NCBI GenBank assembly: GCA_001784275.1
Contig: MFQB01000017.1
Coordinates: 1 to 6,225 of the forward strand
Source: Candidatus Magasanikbacteria bacterium RIFCSPHIGHO2_02_FULL_47_14
GTDB lineage: Bacteria; Patescibacteriota; Patescibacteriia; Magasanikbacterales; UBA922
DNA length: 6,225 nucleotides
Reading direction: 5' to 3'
The position numbers and the translations under genes are program-made. The notes beneath the pieces are model-generated. The model did no database searches. It saw only the letters and a program-made list of their open reading frames with translations, and was not told the DNA's origin. Shown here in pieces: positions 5,849 to 6,225 of this stretch. Within the stretch, counting starts at the first letter, position 1. Every line of letters starts with the position of its first letter.

Positions 5849-6225
5849 TTATACCCATCGGGCGTATAGAACAAACAGTAAGATACATAATACACTATTT
5901 GCGACCACAAACCGAAGTTGCTTGCGCCACTCAATGCCCCTGTTCAGGTGGAACCGAATAAACAGTTGCATCAGGTACCAAATCCACGTGATAAAAAATG
6001 CAGTGACTGAATACCCGAGTGGCAAAAAGTGCACCACCCATGTTAACTCAACAATGATAAGCGTCAGTATGATCGCCCAGATGATTGTCGGCGGAAGGAG
6101 CGGATCAAAATACAGTCGCCAAATCATGAATGCGATGAACCCGGAGAAAAGGCCTGCGGCCGCAACAGCAATCCAAAACAACACCGGCGAATGAAAAAAT
6201 GTAATCAACGCAAAAAGGAAACTCA
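5849..6225 (-). CDS. Multi-pass membrane protein of unknown function, 5' end off the window
   Basis: The frame is open to the right edge and ends with TAA at 5849-5851. An internal TTG at 6208 could be read as a start, but the codons above it (SFLFA) are also hydrophobic and continue the same membrane segment, so I treat the gene as truncated at its 5' end. At least four membrane helices are visible, counted from that TTG: about 2-30, 41-62, 66-88 and 98-116. They are joined by short loops, including a basic one (RFHLNRGIEWRKQLR) likely to face the cytoplasm. No catalytic motif is seen and I do not recognise the family. It is closely followed by the HtrA-like gene, so the two are probably co-transcribed and may act together at the membrane. 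Confidence 0.75.
   Translation of the reverse strand, partial: SFLFALITFFHSPVLFWIAVAAAGLFSGFIAFMIWRLYFDPLLPPTIIWAIILTLIIVELTWVVHFLPLGYSVTAFFITWIWYLMQLFIRFHLNRGIEWRKQLRFVVANSVLCILLFVLYARWV

Noticed and set aside
5844..5888. Upstream ATG codons (5888, 5858) as the HtrA-like gene start
   Set aside because: Not excluded, but 5888 would overlap the membrane protein gene by 40 bases and add an atypical segment. The ATG at 5843 gives a usual short basic tail before the membrane helix.
1..6225. Alternative genetic code with TGA read as glycine, as in Gracilibacteria/SR1
   Set aside because: No in-frame TGA occurs in any of the minus-strand genes over about 1,960 codons and glycine is encoded by GGN, so the standard bacterial code fits.

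Overview
All recognisable genes lie on the minus strand and read leftward in one tightly packed series with gaps of only 5 to 45 bases. Base composition is balanced and the standard genetic code fits: about 1,960 codons contain no in-frame TGA. No start codon has a clear Shine-Dalgarno sequence. A small protein resembling the DUF5663 family, very large unnamed modular proteins and compact spacing together suggest a Patescibacteria (CPR) genome. This is an inference from gene style, not from a marker gene.

Layout in transcription order, from right to left. (1) 5849-6225 is the 3' part of a multi-pass membrane protein whose 5' end is off the window. (2) 4752-5843 is a membrane-anchored HtrA/trypsin-fold protein with a C-terminal PDZ domain. 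All three positions expected for the catalytic triad appear to be replaced. (3) 4089-4706 is a Wzz-type polysaccharide co-polymerase with two membrane segments. (4) 3737-4063 is a DUF5663-like small acidic protein. (5) 3531-3719 is a 62-residue charged helical protein. (6) 1-3519 is a single uninterrupted reading frame of at least 1,173 codons that runs off the left edge.

The large protein is the most interesting item. It has a helical N-terminus, an acidic low-complexity hinge, a winged-helix-like segment, and then about ten tandem small beta-rich modules. The modules recur every 75-100 residues and are separated by Pro/Ala/Glu linkers, two of which look like copies of each other. It has no signal peptide or membrane segment. 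I know of no named family for it.

Functionally, the right half (membrane protein, inactive HtrA-like protein, Wzz) points to the cell envelope and possibly surface polysaccharide. The left half (two small helical proteins and the giant protein) looks cytoplasmic and may be a separate cassette. No RNA genes, CRISPR arrays, insertion sequences or origins were seen.
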